A stretch of DNA of 41,012 bases from contig JAADHF010000066.1 in assembly GCA_013151965.1 (NCBI GenBank), positions 1 to 41,012 on the forward strand, in the 5' to 3' direction. Below, piece by piece: positions 24,944-34,574 of the stretch. Positions within the stretch are counted from its first letter, which is position 1. Every line of letters starts with the position of its first letter. Both the position numbers and the translations under genes were made by a program. This stretch comes from Spirochaetota bacterium. GTDB taxonomy: Bacteria > Spirochaetota > Spirochaetia > SZUA-6. Below the pieces are notes generated by a model that did no database searches, had not been told where the DNA came from, and was given only the letters and a program-made list of their open reading frames with translations.

Positions 24944-26011
24944 TCATAGATTATTCACATATCTTTTAATTACATAAGGAGAAGTCATAACTGAAAGTAA
25001 CGCTGCGTAATTTAGATTAAACACAACTTCGTCTCCTGCTTTTAAGTCTGCTTGTTTTGCAGATATTATGATATGGTCACTACTTGCGCCCAGGATATCA
25101 ATATCCAATAAGGGAGTTAGTCCGGAAATCGGAACATCCTGTAATCCGGCTCCAAGAATAGCCCTTCTTATTAGGCCGCGGTCTTTAAACTCGGGAATAT
25201 TTCCAAATGCATCCTGACAAATCTCTCCGTAAGGCATGGATGGTTTTATCTTCGATTCGATGACCTCTGCAATCAGCGTAAAAGCATCTGTGTATAAGCC
25301 CGGGATAGGCATTCTATAGAGGGTTTCGCGCCCCAAATAGATAGATTCGCCCAATCTTAAGTTATTAATCCTTCCGGTATCCCCTGCGGACACGAACCAG
25401 GTATAATTGGCTGAGTTCCCACCGGAAACAATCTCCAATGTCAGTCCGAACCTCTCTTCTATGTCTCCGGCAAGTGAGGACAGATACTCCATTTTCTCCC
25501 CGTCCGGTTTTATTCCCCCGAAACAGGCCAGATTTGTTCCTATACCTGCAAGCTCGATTCCTTCCAGCGACATTACTCCTTTAACTGTGTCCTCTAAATC
25601 CGAAGGCATCAAGCCCTCCCTTAAATCACCCAGGTCCACCATTAAAATTATTTTATGTGTGGTATTACTGCTCACTGCAAACTTTGAGAGGCTTTTAACT
25701 ACCGACAGCTCCGAATTAAGACTGATGTCGGCATACTTTACCACTGATTCCGCCTGGCTGGGGATTGGTGTTCTCGACAGGACAAACTCTGCCTGTATGC
25801 CTGCCTCACGCATCCTCCTGATGTTGGTTATCCTTGAATCCGCAAGGGTATTTATTCCGCTTTTTACCAGAATACCGGCAATACGGGGGTCTCCGCAGAC
25901 CACCTTTGTTACCCCAATTATGCAGATGCCTTTTGAACCGTATAGTCTCTTTAGCTTTTTAGCATTATGTGCGATTTTTGCAAGGTCTATCTCTATTCTG
26001 GGTGTTGTCAC
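24944..26011 (-). CDS. PLP-dependent ornithine/alanine racemase family enzyme
   Basis: From GTG 26011, eight bases after the DUF1611 stop, the product has 355 residues and begins MTTPRIEIDLAKIAHNAK, the usual start of this family; the longer frame to 26077 overlaps DUF1611. The fold-type III barrel has the PLP lysine in GVTKVVCGDP (about residue 36), then INTLADSRITNIRRM, MVDLGDLREGL, GIGTNLACFGG, the phosphate-binding VSGGNSANYTW and RLGESIYLGRETL. This is the pattern of clostridial ornithine racemase (Orr) and YhfX-like proteins. It probably interconverts L- and D-forms of ornithine or another basic or acidic amino acid. It forms a pair with the DUF1611 gene. Confidence 0.82.
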   Translation of the reverse strand: MTTPRIEIDLAKIAHNAKKLKRLYGSKGICIIGVTKVVCGDPRIAGILVKSGINTLADSRITNIRRMREAGIQAEFVLSRTPIPSQAESVVKYADISLNSELSVVKSLSKFAVSSNTTHKIILMVDLGDLREGLMPSDLEDTVKGVMSLEGIELAGIGTNLACFGGIKPDGEKMEYLSSLAGDIEERFGLTLEIVSGGNSANYTWFVSAGDTGRINNLRLGESIYLGRETLYRMPIPGLYTDAFTLIAEVIESKIKPSMPYGEICQDAFGNIPEFKDRGLIRRAILGAGLQDVPISGLTPLLDIDILGASSDHIIISAKQADLKAGDEVVFNLNYAALLSVMTSPYVIKRYVNNL

Positions 26012-26019
26012 ATCGATTA

Positions 26020-27087
26020 TTATTTCTTCGGCAGTTCCGGAAATGTTTCGAATATCCTTTTGACAAGTTTTTCGCATCCGTACTTTAGAACATCCGTTGT
26101 TGGTAACCGGAACATCTTTTCATAATCTGTTATTACTTTTTTGATTTCCTCATCGGTCATATCTTCGTGGTTGATTGTGATAGCGATTACCTTCGATCCC
26201 GAAAAGATTTCTATCATCTCTATCTCACTTTCCAGAGTCGGCATAGGTACATAAGGGAAATCTCCGAGGTTCTTTCTTTTCGGAGGGTGCTGAACTATAA
26301 TAGCCTTCGGCTTTGCACCCCGTACAATAGCACATGAGCTAAGGTATGCAGGATGGCTGAGGGCACCCTGACCTTCGACTATAATTATGTCCGGATGCTC
26401 TGTGTCCTCTGCTTCCATAACTGCATTTTCTATTTCCCCTGTCATAAACTCTTCAATAATGGCATCCACTGCAACGCCATACTTTGCGCCCTGAATTAAT
26501 CCTGTCTGTCCGGTTGCCACGAACGCAACATTCAGCCCCTCTTTCCTTAATGCTTCTACAAGGATCATCGATGAGGTTCTCTTGCCAACTGCGCTGTCTG
26601 TGCCAAGTATGGCCACTATTGGCGTGTCGACCTTTAGAATGCGCCCTGAGAAAAGATGTAACTCCTTTTTTGCGGGAGGTTTTCTGACATCGTATATCCT
26701 GACCCCGCACTCCTCTGCCTTTTGTGTAAACTCTTCATCATCGGTAAAGAACTCATGAAGGCCGTTTACTATGTTCATCCCCTTTTCCATCGCCTTAAGT
26801 ATTATCTTCCTCTGCTCCTCCTTAAGAAATGCCTCGAGCGGTGCAACACCGTATATGAAATAATCCGGAATCTCTTTTAATCTTCCAATGGCGTCATCGA
26901 AATCATGGAATATAAGTATCCCGTTTTTTACTCCGTCGAGATATTCTCCGGCATCCATACCGGCCTTTGTACTGTCGATAACACCGGCGATCTCGTACTT
27001 TTCAGAGCGCCTTACAAGTCCGTTTGCAGTCTTCCCATCCATTTTCCCGAATTCTTTTTCACAATATACTATTGCCTTTGCTTTCAT
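26020..27087 (-). CDS. DUF1611 family P-loop protein (DgcN-like)
   Basis: The 355-residue protein has an N-terminal Rossmann-like domain (KAKAIVYCEKEFGK, IDSTKAGMDAGEYL, PDYFIYGVAP) and a C-terminal P-loop domain with ILGTDSAVGKRTSS (about residues 164-177), FVATGQTGLIQGAKYGVAVDAI and IIVEGQGALSHPAYLS. This is DUF1611. At least one member, DgcN, is reported to act in D-glutamate degradation as an N-acyltransferase; older annotations call the family NAD-dependent epimerase/dehydratase. AGAGGTGG lies before the ATG. It is followed directly by the racemase gene, so the pair probably acts on a D-amino acid. Confidence 0.83.
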   Translation of the reverse strand: MKAKAIVYCEKEFGKMDGKTANGLVRRSEKYEIAGVIDSTKAGMDAGEYLDGVKNGILIFHDFDDAIGRLKEIPDYFIYGVAPLEAFLKEEQRKIILKAMEKGMNIVNGLHEFFTDDEEFTQKAEECGVRIYDVRKPPAKKELHLFSGRILKVDTPIVAILGTDSAVGKRTSSMILVEALRKEGLNVAFVATGQTGLIQGAKYGVAVDAIIEEFMTGEIENAVMEAEDTEHPDIIIVEGQGALSHPAYLSSCAIVRGAKPKAIIVQHPPKRKNLGDFPYVPMPTLESEIEMIEIFSGSKVIAITINHEDMTDEEIKKVITDYEKMFRLPTTDVLKYGCEKLVKRIFETFPELPKK

Positions 27088-27306
27088 GTATTACCACCTC
27101 TATTGACAGAGAATCGATTAGTCAACCGCATATCTTCCTCTGCTTTTACTCTGCTCTTTTAATAATTGATTGATTTTTAAATATAGCTATTGGAGCAATA
27201 TAAATCTAACGATAAGGGACCCCGAATTTGCTCACTACAACAGCAGGATTATGAGTAGCTATGGTTGATATTTTGACTTTATCATTACTGCCGATATTCT
27301 ATTAGC

Positions 27307-27367
27307 ACACGCATTACTGCGCGTGTCCGTTTATGATAGCCCGCTGAATCAAGGGATATCATAAACG
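27307..27367. repeat. Two adjacent strong hairpins in the 27088-27579 gap
   Basis: ACACGC/GCGTGT (27307-27312 with 27321-27326) is followed one base later by CGTTTATGATA/TATCATAAACG (27328-27338 with 27357-27367), which has an inner CCC/GGG pairing. Neither is followed by a T-run. They lie 220 bases upstream of the DUF1611 start and about the same distance from the 27580 gene. They do not match a riboswitch I know. The rest of the 490-base gap shows no gene; a weak promoter (TTGACA 27523-27528, TAAAAG 27546-27551) points to the 27580 gene. Confidence 0.5.
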
Positions 27368-27579
27368 TCAGTCCTTTCTTTTACTTATTTATAAACTGAA
27401 ATACCCTCCTTTGTCAAGCCTTTTTGCTGAAATGTTGCTGCTTTAACAAATTCGCAAAGGTCTCCCGGCATCACTACAGAAGGCCCCATACATTTAATTT
27501 CTGCCGGTCAGTATTTCGCTATTTGACATTGCCGGGAATATAGGCTAAAAGAATTCAGGAATCAAATCAGAATAATATT

Positions 27580-28566
27580 ATGATTTTAAACGCCGGAGCT
27601 GCCAAAAACTATTACAGATTCTTCTTCGTCATTATCATTTCACTTTTATTTTTTTCCTGCGCTAAGAATACAGGCCGCAGTAGTTCTCCTTCGGATATAA
27701 GGCTCGCCCTTATGGTTAAACGGGCTGATAATAACTGGTATCAACTTCAGATTAAAGGATTCGAAAATAAATGCAGGGAATTAGGAGTACAGTTTTTAAT
27801 TCTTGATAACAGGATGGATTCGAATTTAACATTATCGGATATCGATACCCTCATAAGCCGTAAAGTTAACGGAGTGGCAATCGCAATACCTGAACAAAAG
27901 ATGAGCTGGATTGTCGTAAACAGAATATTCGAAGCCGGCATTCCTGTAATATCAATGAATTATAAGCTGATAGACAAGCAGAACCGGCAGCTTGCTCCCC
28001 ATATTGGAATCGATTATATAAAAGCGGGCATAACGGCGGAACGATGGATAGCAAAACGCCTTAAAGAAAATCAGCTGCTGACCGATCCTTCTATCTCGTT
28101 CGGCATAGCCGAATTATATTCCAAATCGGTTCTGGAAATACAGGAATGGTCGGAAACCATCAAAGCAGGGCTTTCCAGGGATTTACACGGGCTAAAAAAA
28201 GGCCATTTTTATAGAATAAATTCTCCGGTCAACGATGCTGCCGGAGCTATGATAACAATGCAGCAGCTCTTATCGGAACACCCGAATGTTACCAACTGGA
28301 TAATTTATGCAGGCAGCAGCGATGAAATGAACGGAGCTTTACGTGCCCTCGATCAGGTAGGGATGAAAAAGTACTCACTCACCTTAAGCATAGAGGCCGG
28401 AATTACAGGAAAAGGTAATTTCCCGGGGAGCAGCCGCAGCCGGGCGGTAATTTTAGTGGATACATACAAACAGGGTCAAAAAGCAGCCGAATTACTGTAT
28501 AATAATGTCAAATATAAAATTCCTATTTCTTCCAGAACAGATTCTGTTTATGAGCTGAAAGAATGA
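27580..28566 (+). CDS. Periplasmic sugar-binding-type sensor lipoprotein (Peripla_BP_4 fold)
   Basis: This 328-residue protein has a signal peptide ending LLFFSC (lipidated Cys about residue 27). It has the LacI/ribose-binding-protein fold: IRLALMVKRADNNWYQLQIKGFENKC, then ISRKVNGVAIAIPEQ, AGIPVISMNY, IGIDYIKAGITAERWIAKRL and TDSVYELK. No transporter ATPase or permease of the rbs type is near. Its stop overlaps the start of the YesM-type kinase by four bases. This arrangement recalls clostridial XylFII-LytS-YesN, where the binding protein presents the sugar to the kinase. It is therefore more likely a co-sensor than a transport component. Confidence 0.8.
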   Translation: MILNAGAAKNYYRFFFVIIISLLFFSCAKNTGRSSSPSDIRLALMVKRADNNWYQLQIKGFENKCRELGVQFLILDNRMDSNLTLSDIDTLISRKVNGVAIAIPEQKMSWIVVNRIFEAGIPVISMNYKLIDKQNRQLAPHIGIDYIKAGITAERWIAKRLKENQLLTDPSISFGIAELYSKSVLEIQEWSETIKAGLSRDLHGLKKGHFYRINSPVNDAAGAMITMQQLLSEHPNVTNWIIYAGSSDEMNGALRALDQVGMKKYSLTLSIEAGITGKGNFPGSSRSRAVILVDTYKQGQKAAELLYNNVKYKIPISSRTDSVYELKE

Positions 28567-30329
28567 AAGATTTAAGCATAAACCAGAAACTCAAATTCAG
28601 TTATATATTCTTAATAATTGTTACCGTTTTAACAATAGGGGTAATTATATCGATTATCTTTTCCGGACAGCTTGTCGAAAGCAGCAAAAAACAGCTGAAC
28701 TTAAGAATTTCACTGATTTCCAGAGAAATAGAAGACCAGCTGCTTAAAGTCATGAAAATAACAGAGGAGGTTTCCGGGAACGAGGAATTAATTCATAAGC
28801 TGAATACCGAAGGAAATGAAAACAAAGAATTATTCTTAAAGAATATCAGGGAAACGGTTGTTAAAGCAGAGGACAGATCACCTCTTATTAACAGAATTGT
28901 TTTGATCAACCATAACCTCGAAGTTCTCGATCCGGTGTATAACCGGCCGTTATACAGTTCCGCTATTCTTAATGATGATGATTTTATAGAATTTTTACGC
29001 AAAAGGTATTTCTACTACTTTGCAAAACCCGGAACCTTCCCAATAGATATGAAAAACAGCTCCGATGACAACAATCTGACTATAGTCCTGTACCAGAGAC
29101 TGCTCGACTCCAATTACTGGTTAATGGGCTACCAGCTATCCGTTTTAAATAAAAAGATGTTATTCAGCAGTGTCTGGACTAATAACAGAGACCAGTTATT
29201 CTCCGGCATAAATATTTTTAATGAACGGAACGAATTATTATTTAGAAACGGATTACCCTTTTCTCTTAATAAAATAAATGAAAAAATTGATTTCAGCAAA
29301 CTTACAGGCAATGCTACTATAAATGCCGATATAGATTCCGTTAAATGTCTGGTGCTTATAAAACTTCTTCCCAGTGTAAATTGGTTTGTTACCGGTATTA
29401 TTCCCTATTCGACAATTTTTAGAAATCTTAGAATTGCACTGCAGTTGGTATTGTTAATCGGATTAATTTTTACAATAGCTGCAGTACTGGTTAGTTATTC
29501 AATCGCACGCACGATTACCAGACCTCTTTTAAAAATTACCGATGCCATGCATTCCTATGAAAAAAGCGGCAATCTAACCAGGATAGACATTAAAGCCTCC
29601 GGAGAACTGCAATACCTTGCTAATGTGTATAATAGACTTGTAACTCAGATAAATGATTTTATCAGGAATATATATAAGGAACAGGAAGAAAAAAGAAAGG
29701 CCGAATTAAAATCGCTGCAGTATGAACTGGATTATCTGCAGGCCCAGATAAACCCTCACTTTATACATAATACCTTAAATGCCATAGGTTATCAGGCCGA
29801 AAAAGAAGGAAATAAAGTTGTCTATGATACTCTTAAATCATTCAACATCCTTTTAAGGGCCGCAATATCCGGTACAGAGGAATTAATAAGCATAAAAGAG
29901 GAAATAACACTTGTTAAGAATTTTATTCGTATTCAGAGACTTCGTTACGGAGATACATTCTCTATCGAATACAGCATAGACCCGGAACTTTTACCGGAAA
30001 TGGTTCCTAAATTGATTCTGCAGCCATTAGTAGAAAATGCAATTTTCCATGGCGTCGAACCTTCGGAAAATCCCGGAAGGATTAGTATTGTAATAACGGG
30101 AAAGGATAACCTTATAGTTATCAAAGTAATCGATAACGGGGTCGGCATGGATATTCCTGTTTTGAATTTTAAAAGTTCTAATAGAAAATTTAATAAAATC
30201 GGACTCGAAAATGTGGATGAAAGGATAAAGATACTTTTCGGGAAAAAGTTCGGTTTAACTGTAGAAAGCCGTAAAAATTCAGGCACGACAGTTAAACTTA
30301 CCATTCCAGGGAGAAAAGCCGGAATATGA
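28563..30329 (+). CDS. YesM/LytS-type sensor histidine kinase
   Basis: The 588-residue membrane kinase has a first membrane segment at about 12-34, an extracytoplasmic domain to about 280, and a second membrane segment at about 290-315 (LVLLIGLIFTIAAVLVSYSIA). A HAMP domain (ITRPLLKITDAMHSYEKSGNLT) follows. The His_kinase core has the phospho-acceptor in QINPHFIHNTLNAIG (about His 399), and the HATPase part shows LVENAIFHG and DNGVGMD. Kinases of this type pair with AraC-type YesN regulators, and the YesN gene overlaps this one by four bases downstream. The upstream overlapping lipoprotein probably binds the sugar and signals to its periplasmic domain. Confidence 0.92.
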   Translation: MKDLSINQKLKFSYIFLIIVTVLTIGVIISIIFSGQLVESSKKQLNLRISLISREIEDQLLKVMKITEEVSGNEELIHKLNTEGNENKELFLKNIRETVVKAEDRSPLINRIVLINHNLEVLDPVYNRPLYSSAILNDDDFIEFLRKRYFYYFAKPGTFPIDMKNSSDDNNLTIVLYQRLLDSNYWLMGYQLSVLNKKMLFSSVWTNNRDQLFSGINIFNERNELLFRNGLPFSLNKINEKIDFSKLTGNATINADIDSVKCLVLIKLLPSVNWFVTGIIPYSTIFRNLRIALQLVLLIGLIFTIAAVLVSYSIARTITRPLLKITDAMHSYEKSGNLTRIDIKASGELQYLANVYNRLVTQINDFIRNIYKEQEEKRKAELKSLQYELDYLQAQINPHFIHNTLNAIGYQAEKEGNKVVYDTLKSFNILLRAAISGTEELISIKEEITLVKNFIRIQRLRYGDTFSIEYSIDPELLPEMVPKLILQPLVENAIFHGVEPSENPGRISIVITGKDNLIVIKVIDNGVGMDIPVLNFKSSNRKFNKIGLENVDERIKILFGKKFGLTVESRKNSGTTVKLTIPGRKAGI

Positions 30330-31888
30330 GCAGAGTCCTGATCGTCGAAGATGAAAAAGCTGCAATCGAAAGAATCGTAAATATGAAGGTATGGCGTAAA
30401 AGCGGTTTCCGAATCTGCGGGACAGCATCGAACGGCAAAGAGGCTCTTGCAAAGTATAAAAAAACTCATCCGGACATAATAATAACAGACATCGAAATGC
30501 CCATAATGAGCGGCCTGGATTTTTTAGCAGAAGTCCGAAAGAGGGATAAACGGACGGCCGTTATAATTTTAAGCTGTTATGAAAGTTTTGCATACGCAAA
30601 GAAAGCAATCCAGCTGGGGGTTAAGGATTACCTTATAAAGGACTTCCTGGAAGAAGATATCCTCTATTCGACATTACTAAATGCGGACAATACAAACAAA
30701 GCCGAAGATGCGGTAAAAGGCGAAACAATAGAACACTTTTCATCTTCCGAATTAAATCTGAAACTTTTTAAACTCCTGGAAGAAGATGATGCGGATATTC
30801 TGAATTCTTTCGAACAGAAGTACGGTTCTTTCGGAATGTTCTCATTACTTTATATTCATATCGATCATTTCGACGGACAGGCATCGAGTATAAAAAAGAC
30901 CGCAGAATGTCTTGTAAGAGAATTGGAATCGAATTTTGTAAGTTTAATTTCTTATATGGGAAACGGGTATTACCTTGTTTTACTTTGCATGGGAAAAGAC
31001 AAAAATCTATCCTCGAAGATTTTAGAGACAGCAGCAGCAATTATTCATCAGACAGAATATTCCTGTTCACTTTCCTTAACAATAGCAGCAGGTAAACTTT
31101 TTACGGATGTTAAAAACCTAAAAGCTGAATTTAAAAATGTACGGAATCTTATAAAATACAGAACCTTTTTGGGGCAGAGAAGGGTTATTTTACCGGAAAG
31201 TGTCGAGAATCTCAGCTTCCTGGATCCTGTTATACTGGAAAAGAAAATATCGGCGATCAGAGAATCTATTATAAAAGAAGATACGGATAATTTCTTTTAC
31301 TATCTGAAACAGCTGTATGAAAGAGATATGGCCGGTATGATTCAATACAACTACATCGAATATGTTAATTCCAATTTAATTTCTATTCTTCTGAATTTTA
31401 TAAATGAAAAGAAAATAAAAGAATCCGATAGTTTTGCAGGAGATTTCTTGGATTTGTATTCCTTAAGAAAACTGGAGACAATTAAGGATATGCATGCATG
31501 GTTTAGAACAAAATTTATAGAGGTTTTTAAGCTGGCGAGGGAAACAGAAGAAAAACTGCCGGATAATATAATCGTCCGGGAAATACTGAGCATAATAAGA
31601 AATGAATACAAAAAAGATTTATCCGTCGAACACATCGCCGGGAGGGTAAAAATCCATAGAGTTTACTTAAATCGTCTTTTTAAAAAGGAAACAGGCCGGA
31701 CCTGCTACAAATATATCCAGGAATTCCGTATAAAAAAGGCAAAGCAGCTTCTTATAACGGAAAATTATAAAATAGCGGAAATTGCGGAGGAAAGCGGTTT
31801 TCGAAACTATGACCAATTCTGCGTTGTTTTTAAGAAAACAACAGGACAAACACCAACCGGTTTTAGAAAAGAAAATAAAAATATTTGA
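30326..31888 (+). CDS. YesN-type response regulator (receiver plus AraC DNA-binding domain)
   Basis: The 520-residue protein has a receiver domain at residues 1-120 (VLIVEDEKAAIERI; phospho-acceptor Asp 55 in IIITDIEMPIMSG; Lys in VKDYLIKDF). A long middle region (about 130-400) of unknown detail is typical for YesN proteins. A double HTH of AraC type fills about 415-515 (LSVEHIAGRVKIHRVYLNRLFKKETG, YKIAEIAEESGFRNYDQFCVVFKKTTGQTP). It would be phosphorylated by the overlapping YesM kinase and activate the sugar transporter genes directly downstream, whose consensus promoter begins inside its stop codon. Confidence 0.93.
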   Translation: MSRVLIVEDEKAAIERIVNMKVWRKSGFRICGTASNGKEALAKYKKTHPDIIITDIEMPIMSGLDFLAEVRKRDKRTAVIILSCYESFAYAKKAIQLGVKDYLIKDFLEEDILYSTLLNADNTNKAEDAVKGETIEHFSSSELNLKLFKLLEEDDADILNSFEQKYGSFGMFSLLYIHIDHFDGQASSIKKTAECLVRELESNFVSLISYMGNGYYLVLLCMGKDKNLSSKILETAAAIIHQTEYSCSLSLTIAAGKLFTDVKNLKAEFKNVRNLIKYRTFLGQRRVILPESVENLSFLDPVILEKKISAIRESIIKEDTDNFFYYLKQLYERDMAGMIQYNYIEYVNSNLISILLNFINEKKIKESDSFAGDFLDLYSLRKLETIKDMHAWFRTKFIEVFKLARETEEKLPDNIIVREILSIIRNEYKKDLSVEHIAGRVKIHRVYLNRLFKKETGRTCYKYIQEFRIKKAKQLLITENYKIAEIAEESGFRNYDQFCVVFKKTTGQTPTGFRKENKNI

Positions 31889-31913
31889 CAAAAAACCTAA
31901 CGTATTGTATAAT
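31885..31913 (+). promoter_or_regulatory. Consensus sigma-70 promoter of the sugar ABC operon
   Basis: TTGACA (31885-31890), a 17-base spacer and TATAAT (31908-31913). TTGACA overlaps the stop of the YesN gene. A leader of about 110 bases leads to AAGGAGG before the ATG at 32033. Such a strong promoter would let the transporter be expressed apart from the sensor genes. Confidence 0.8.
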
Positions 31914-32032
31914 TCTTTGCAGAGTAAGGAATTATATTTGTTTTTCGGGTAAAAGGTTTCTTTCTAAGGTATTTTCCGAAGAATATCGGTGGTTTCTTAT
32001 TCCGTTTAAATTAATTTTATTAAGGAGGACGT

Positions 32033-33370
32033 ATGAAAAGGTTCAACAAAATTCTGTTACTTGCAGTGGTTTCAGCTTTCGTTGTTACGGGAACCGCAGT
32101 TTTTGCAAACGGAACACAGGAAAAGACATCTGCTGCGAAAGCCGAAACAACAAAAGCCAATATTCAAAGGGTTGTTCTAAACAATAACAAGCCGGGCGGA
32201 GACCTGGAAATTTTTTCCTGGTGGGCCGGCGACGAGGGGCCTGCTCTTGCGGCGTTGATTAAGGTTTTTAAAAAGCATTATCCGAATGTAAATGTAATTA
32301 ACGCAACTATAACAGGCGGTTCGGGCGTAAATGCAAAGGCAGTGTTAAAAACCAGGATGCTTGGGGGTGCTCCGCCCGACTCCTTTCAGGTTCATGCAGG
32401 CCAGGAATTAATCGGTACATGGGTCATAGCAAACAGAATGGTTGATTTAACACCGCTGTTTAAACAGCAGGGCTGGATGAAGGTTTTCCCCAAGGATCTG
32501 CTTAATTTAATAGGGACCAAAGACGGTATATGGTCGGTGCCCGTAAATATTCACAGGTCCAATGTTATGTGGTATGTTCCTGATAACCTTAAGAAATGGG
32601 GAGTTACGGTTCCGAAGACATGGGATGAATTCTTTAAAGAAGCAGACAAACTACAGGCTAAAGGTATTGTACCTCTGGCTCTTGCACAGGCATGGACGGT
32701 TAACCATCTCTGGGAGAGTGTTGCTCTCGGCGTGCTCGGGGCGGACAATTATGAAGCACTCTGGAAGGGTAATCTGTCATGGACAGATCCGAAAGTCGTA
32801 AAAGTCTGGGAGACTATGGATAGAATTCTTAAATATACCAACAAAGACGCAGCTTCCCTATCATGGCAGCAGGCTACCGATATGGTTGTTAAGGGAAAGG
32901 CGGCTTTTAACATTATGGGCGACTGGGCATCAGGGTATATGTCCACGACATTAAAATTAACTCCTAAAAAGGATTACGGATGGGCTCCGTCTCCGGGTAC
33001 CAGCGGAAACTTTATTTTTCTTGCAGACAGTTTCGGACTTCCAGTGGGCGCAAAAAATCCGGATGCAACTGTAGCATGGCTTAAAGTCTGCGGGTCGAAG
33101 GAAGGCCAGGATGCTTTTAATCCTCTTAAGGGTTCTATTTCCGCAAGAACCGACTCCGATCTCTCCCTTTACAATGTCTATTCGAAATCAGCGGCAAAAG
33201 ATTGGGCAAGCAATAGAATTGTAGGAAGTCTGACTCATGGAGTAGTGGCAAACGAAGGTTTTATGAATGATTTTTCTTCTGTCATGGAAATGTTCTTAAA
33301 TAATAGAAATGCCCAGCAGGCTGCAAACGCCTGTCAGGCAATTGCTATCCAGAACGGCATCGGAAAATAA
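32033..33370 (+). CDS. Sugar ABC transporter substrate-binding protein (family 1)
   Basis: The 445-residue protein has a signal peptide ([25 protein letters not shown]), then a Lys/Thr/Ala linker and a family 1 solute-binding fold: [82 protein letters not shown] and [13 protein letters not shown]. Many exposed Trp residues suit oligosaccharide or monosaccharide binding. AAGGAGG lies four bases before the ATG. It is followed by two permeases but no ATPase, so it probably uses a shared MsmX/UgpC-type ATPase encoded elsewhere. It is probably induced by the YesMN system upstream. Confidence 0.9.
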   Translation: MKRFNKILLLAVVSAFVVTGTAVFANGTQEKTSAAKAETTKANIQRVVLNNNKPGGDLEIFSWWAGDEGPALAALIKVFKKHYPNVNVINATITGGSGVNAKAVLKTRMLGGAPPDSFQVHAGQELIGTWVIANRMVDLTPLFKQQGWMKVFPKDLLNLIGTKDGIWSVPVNIHRSNVMWYVPDNLKKWGVTVPKTWDEFFKEADKLQAKGIVPLALAQAWTVNHLWESVALGVLGADNYEALWKGNLSWTDPKVVKVWETMDRILKYTNKDAASLSWQQATDMVVKGKAAFNIMGDWASGYMSTTLKLTPKKDYGWAPSPGTSGNFIFLADSFGLPVGAKNPDATVAWLKVCGSKEGQDAFNPLKGSISARTDSDLSLYNVYSKSAAKDWASNRIVGSLTHGVVANEGFMNDFSSVMEMFLNNRNAQQAANACQAIAIQNGIGK

Positions 33371-33387
33371 TTAAATATAAATTATTC

Positions 33388-33419
33388 TATGCGGGTTTTA
33401 TTAGCTTAAAGCCCGCATA
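33388..33419 (+). other. Intergenic stem-loop between binding-protein and permease genes
   Basis: TATGCGGG (33388-33395) pairs with CCCGCATA (33412-33419) around a 16-base loop. There is no T-run. Such a hairpin after a binding-protein gene commonly protects that part of the message from 3' decay, giving more binding protein than permease. Confidence 0.6.
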
Positions 33420-33440
33420 TTCTTAATAAGAAAGCGTATT

Positions 33441-34574
33441 ATGGCAACAACAATTTCCAGGATCCATAGAAGGGACATAATTAAGTCCGTACTAATTGTT
33501 CTCCCTTCGATTATCCTTATAGGTATATTTGTATACGGTTTTATAGGCAACACAATTTACACTTCTTTAACGGACTGGGGAGAAAGTGCCGGTCTTGCTT
33601 TGCATCCTGTAAAACATTTCGTCGGCCTTAACAATTATAAAAAGCTTTTTACAGATATTATTCAAAACAGGTTCCGGCAGGATCTCGTAAACATGGTTTT
33701 TTACTCTATTTTTCTGTTAACCGGCACATTATCGCTCGGGCTGTTTTTAGCAGTATTGCTGGACCGTTCGGTAAAGTACGAAGGTTTTTTCAGAACTGTT
33801 TTTCTATATCCCATGTCCCTTTCTTTTATAGTAACAGGTACTATATGGAGATGGCTTTTAGCCCCCAGCGGAGGGGTAAACCTGATACCTGAAATATTCG
33901 GTCTTCCCAGAGGTAAATTTTTATGGATCAGTAACAGACAAACTATTTTAATCTTTAACTGGCAGAACGTTTTAACGATTTTATTAGTTCCTTTTACTTT
34001 GCTCATGATATATCTTCTTATTAAGAATTTTATCAAAGCCGACATTAAAAAGGGAATTATTTACTCCATAGCTGCCTTTTTTTTTCTTCTTTACATTTTT
34101 GTTCTAAGAAATATCCTCCCGCCGGTTCTTCCGTATAAAGAACCGCATGGTTTTAAATTAGCGACAATAGGCATTATAATTGCGGCTGTATGGCAGTACT
34201 CGGGATATACTATGGCACTGTACCTGGCAGGATTAAGAGGACTTCCCGCATCGATAAGAGAAGCTTCTAAAATTGACGGCGCAACCGAATTTCAGTATTA
34301 TTTAAAAATAGCAATTCCCAATATAAGACCCATTACATTAAGTGCTGTTATTATATTATCACACATTTCGCTGAAGCTCTTTGATCTTATCTACGCTATG
34401 GCAGGAGCTGATAATATAAATACAGGGCATCCTTCTATAAATATGTATTTAACGACATTCAGGGCAAACCAATTCGCGATGGGTGCTGCTATGGCTGTTG
34501 TTCTGTTTATTATTGCCGCTCTTTTTATTATCCCTTATATGGTTCATTCACATAAAGAGAGAAAATCCGGATGA
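33441..34574 (+). CDS. Sugar ABC transporter permease (MalF/UgpA type)
   Basis: The 377-residue membrane protein has about eight hydrophobic segments and the MalF-type EAA loop REASKIDGATEFQYYLKIAIPNIRP (about residues 272-296), which docks to the ATPase. Typical carbohydrate-permease features are the N-terminal LFVYGFIGNTIYTSLTDWG-like stretch and FVGLNNYKKLF. It is longer than the usual 290-310 residues because of an extra hydrophobic pair (about 180-230, ILIFNWQNVLTILLVPFTLL, GIIYSIAAFFFLLYIFVL). No strong ribosome site precedes ATG 33441. Its stop overlaps the next permease by four bases. Confidence 0.9.
   Translation: MATTISRIHRRDIIKSVLIVLPSIILIGIFVYGFIGNTIYTSLTDWGESAGLALHPVKHFVGLNNYKKLFTDIIQNRFRQDLVNMVFYSIFLLTGTLSLGLFLAVLLDRSVKYEGFFRTVFLYPMSLSFIVTGTIWRWLLAPSGGVNLIPEIFGLPRGKFLWISNRQTILIFNWQNVLTILLVPFTLLMIYLLIKNFIKADIKKGIIYSIAAFFFLLYIFVLRNILPPVLPYKEPHGFKLATIGIIIAAVWQYSGYTMALYLAGLRGLPASIREASKIDGATEFQYYLKIAIPNIRPITLSAVIILSHISLKLFDLIYAMAGADNINTGHPSINMYLTTFRANQFAMGAAMAVVLFIIAALFIIPYMVHSHKERKSG

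Noticed and set aside
25407-26063. 218-codon plus-strand frame opposite the racemase gene
   Set aside because: It is a mirror frame of the conserved PLP enzyme, Ser/Pro/Ile-rich, with no ribosome site.
27090-27400. Known riboswitch upstream of the DUF1611 gene
   Set aside because: The hairpins do not match the conserved cores of glycine, lysine, cobalamin, SAM, c-di-GMP or guanidine riboswitches as far as I can read them.
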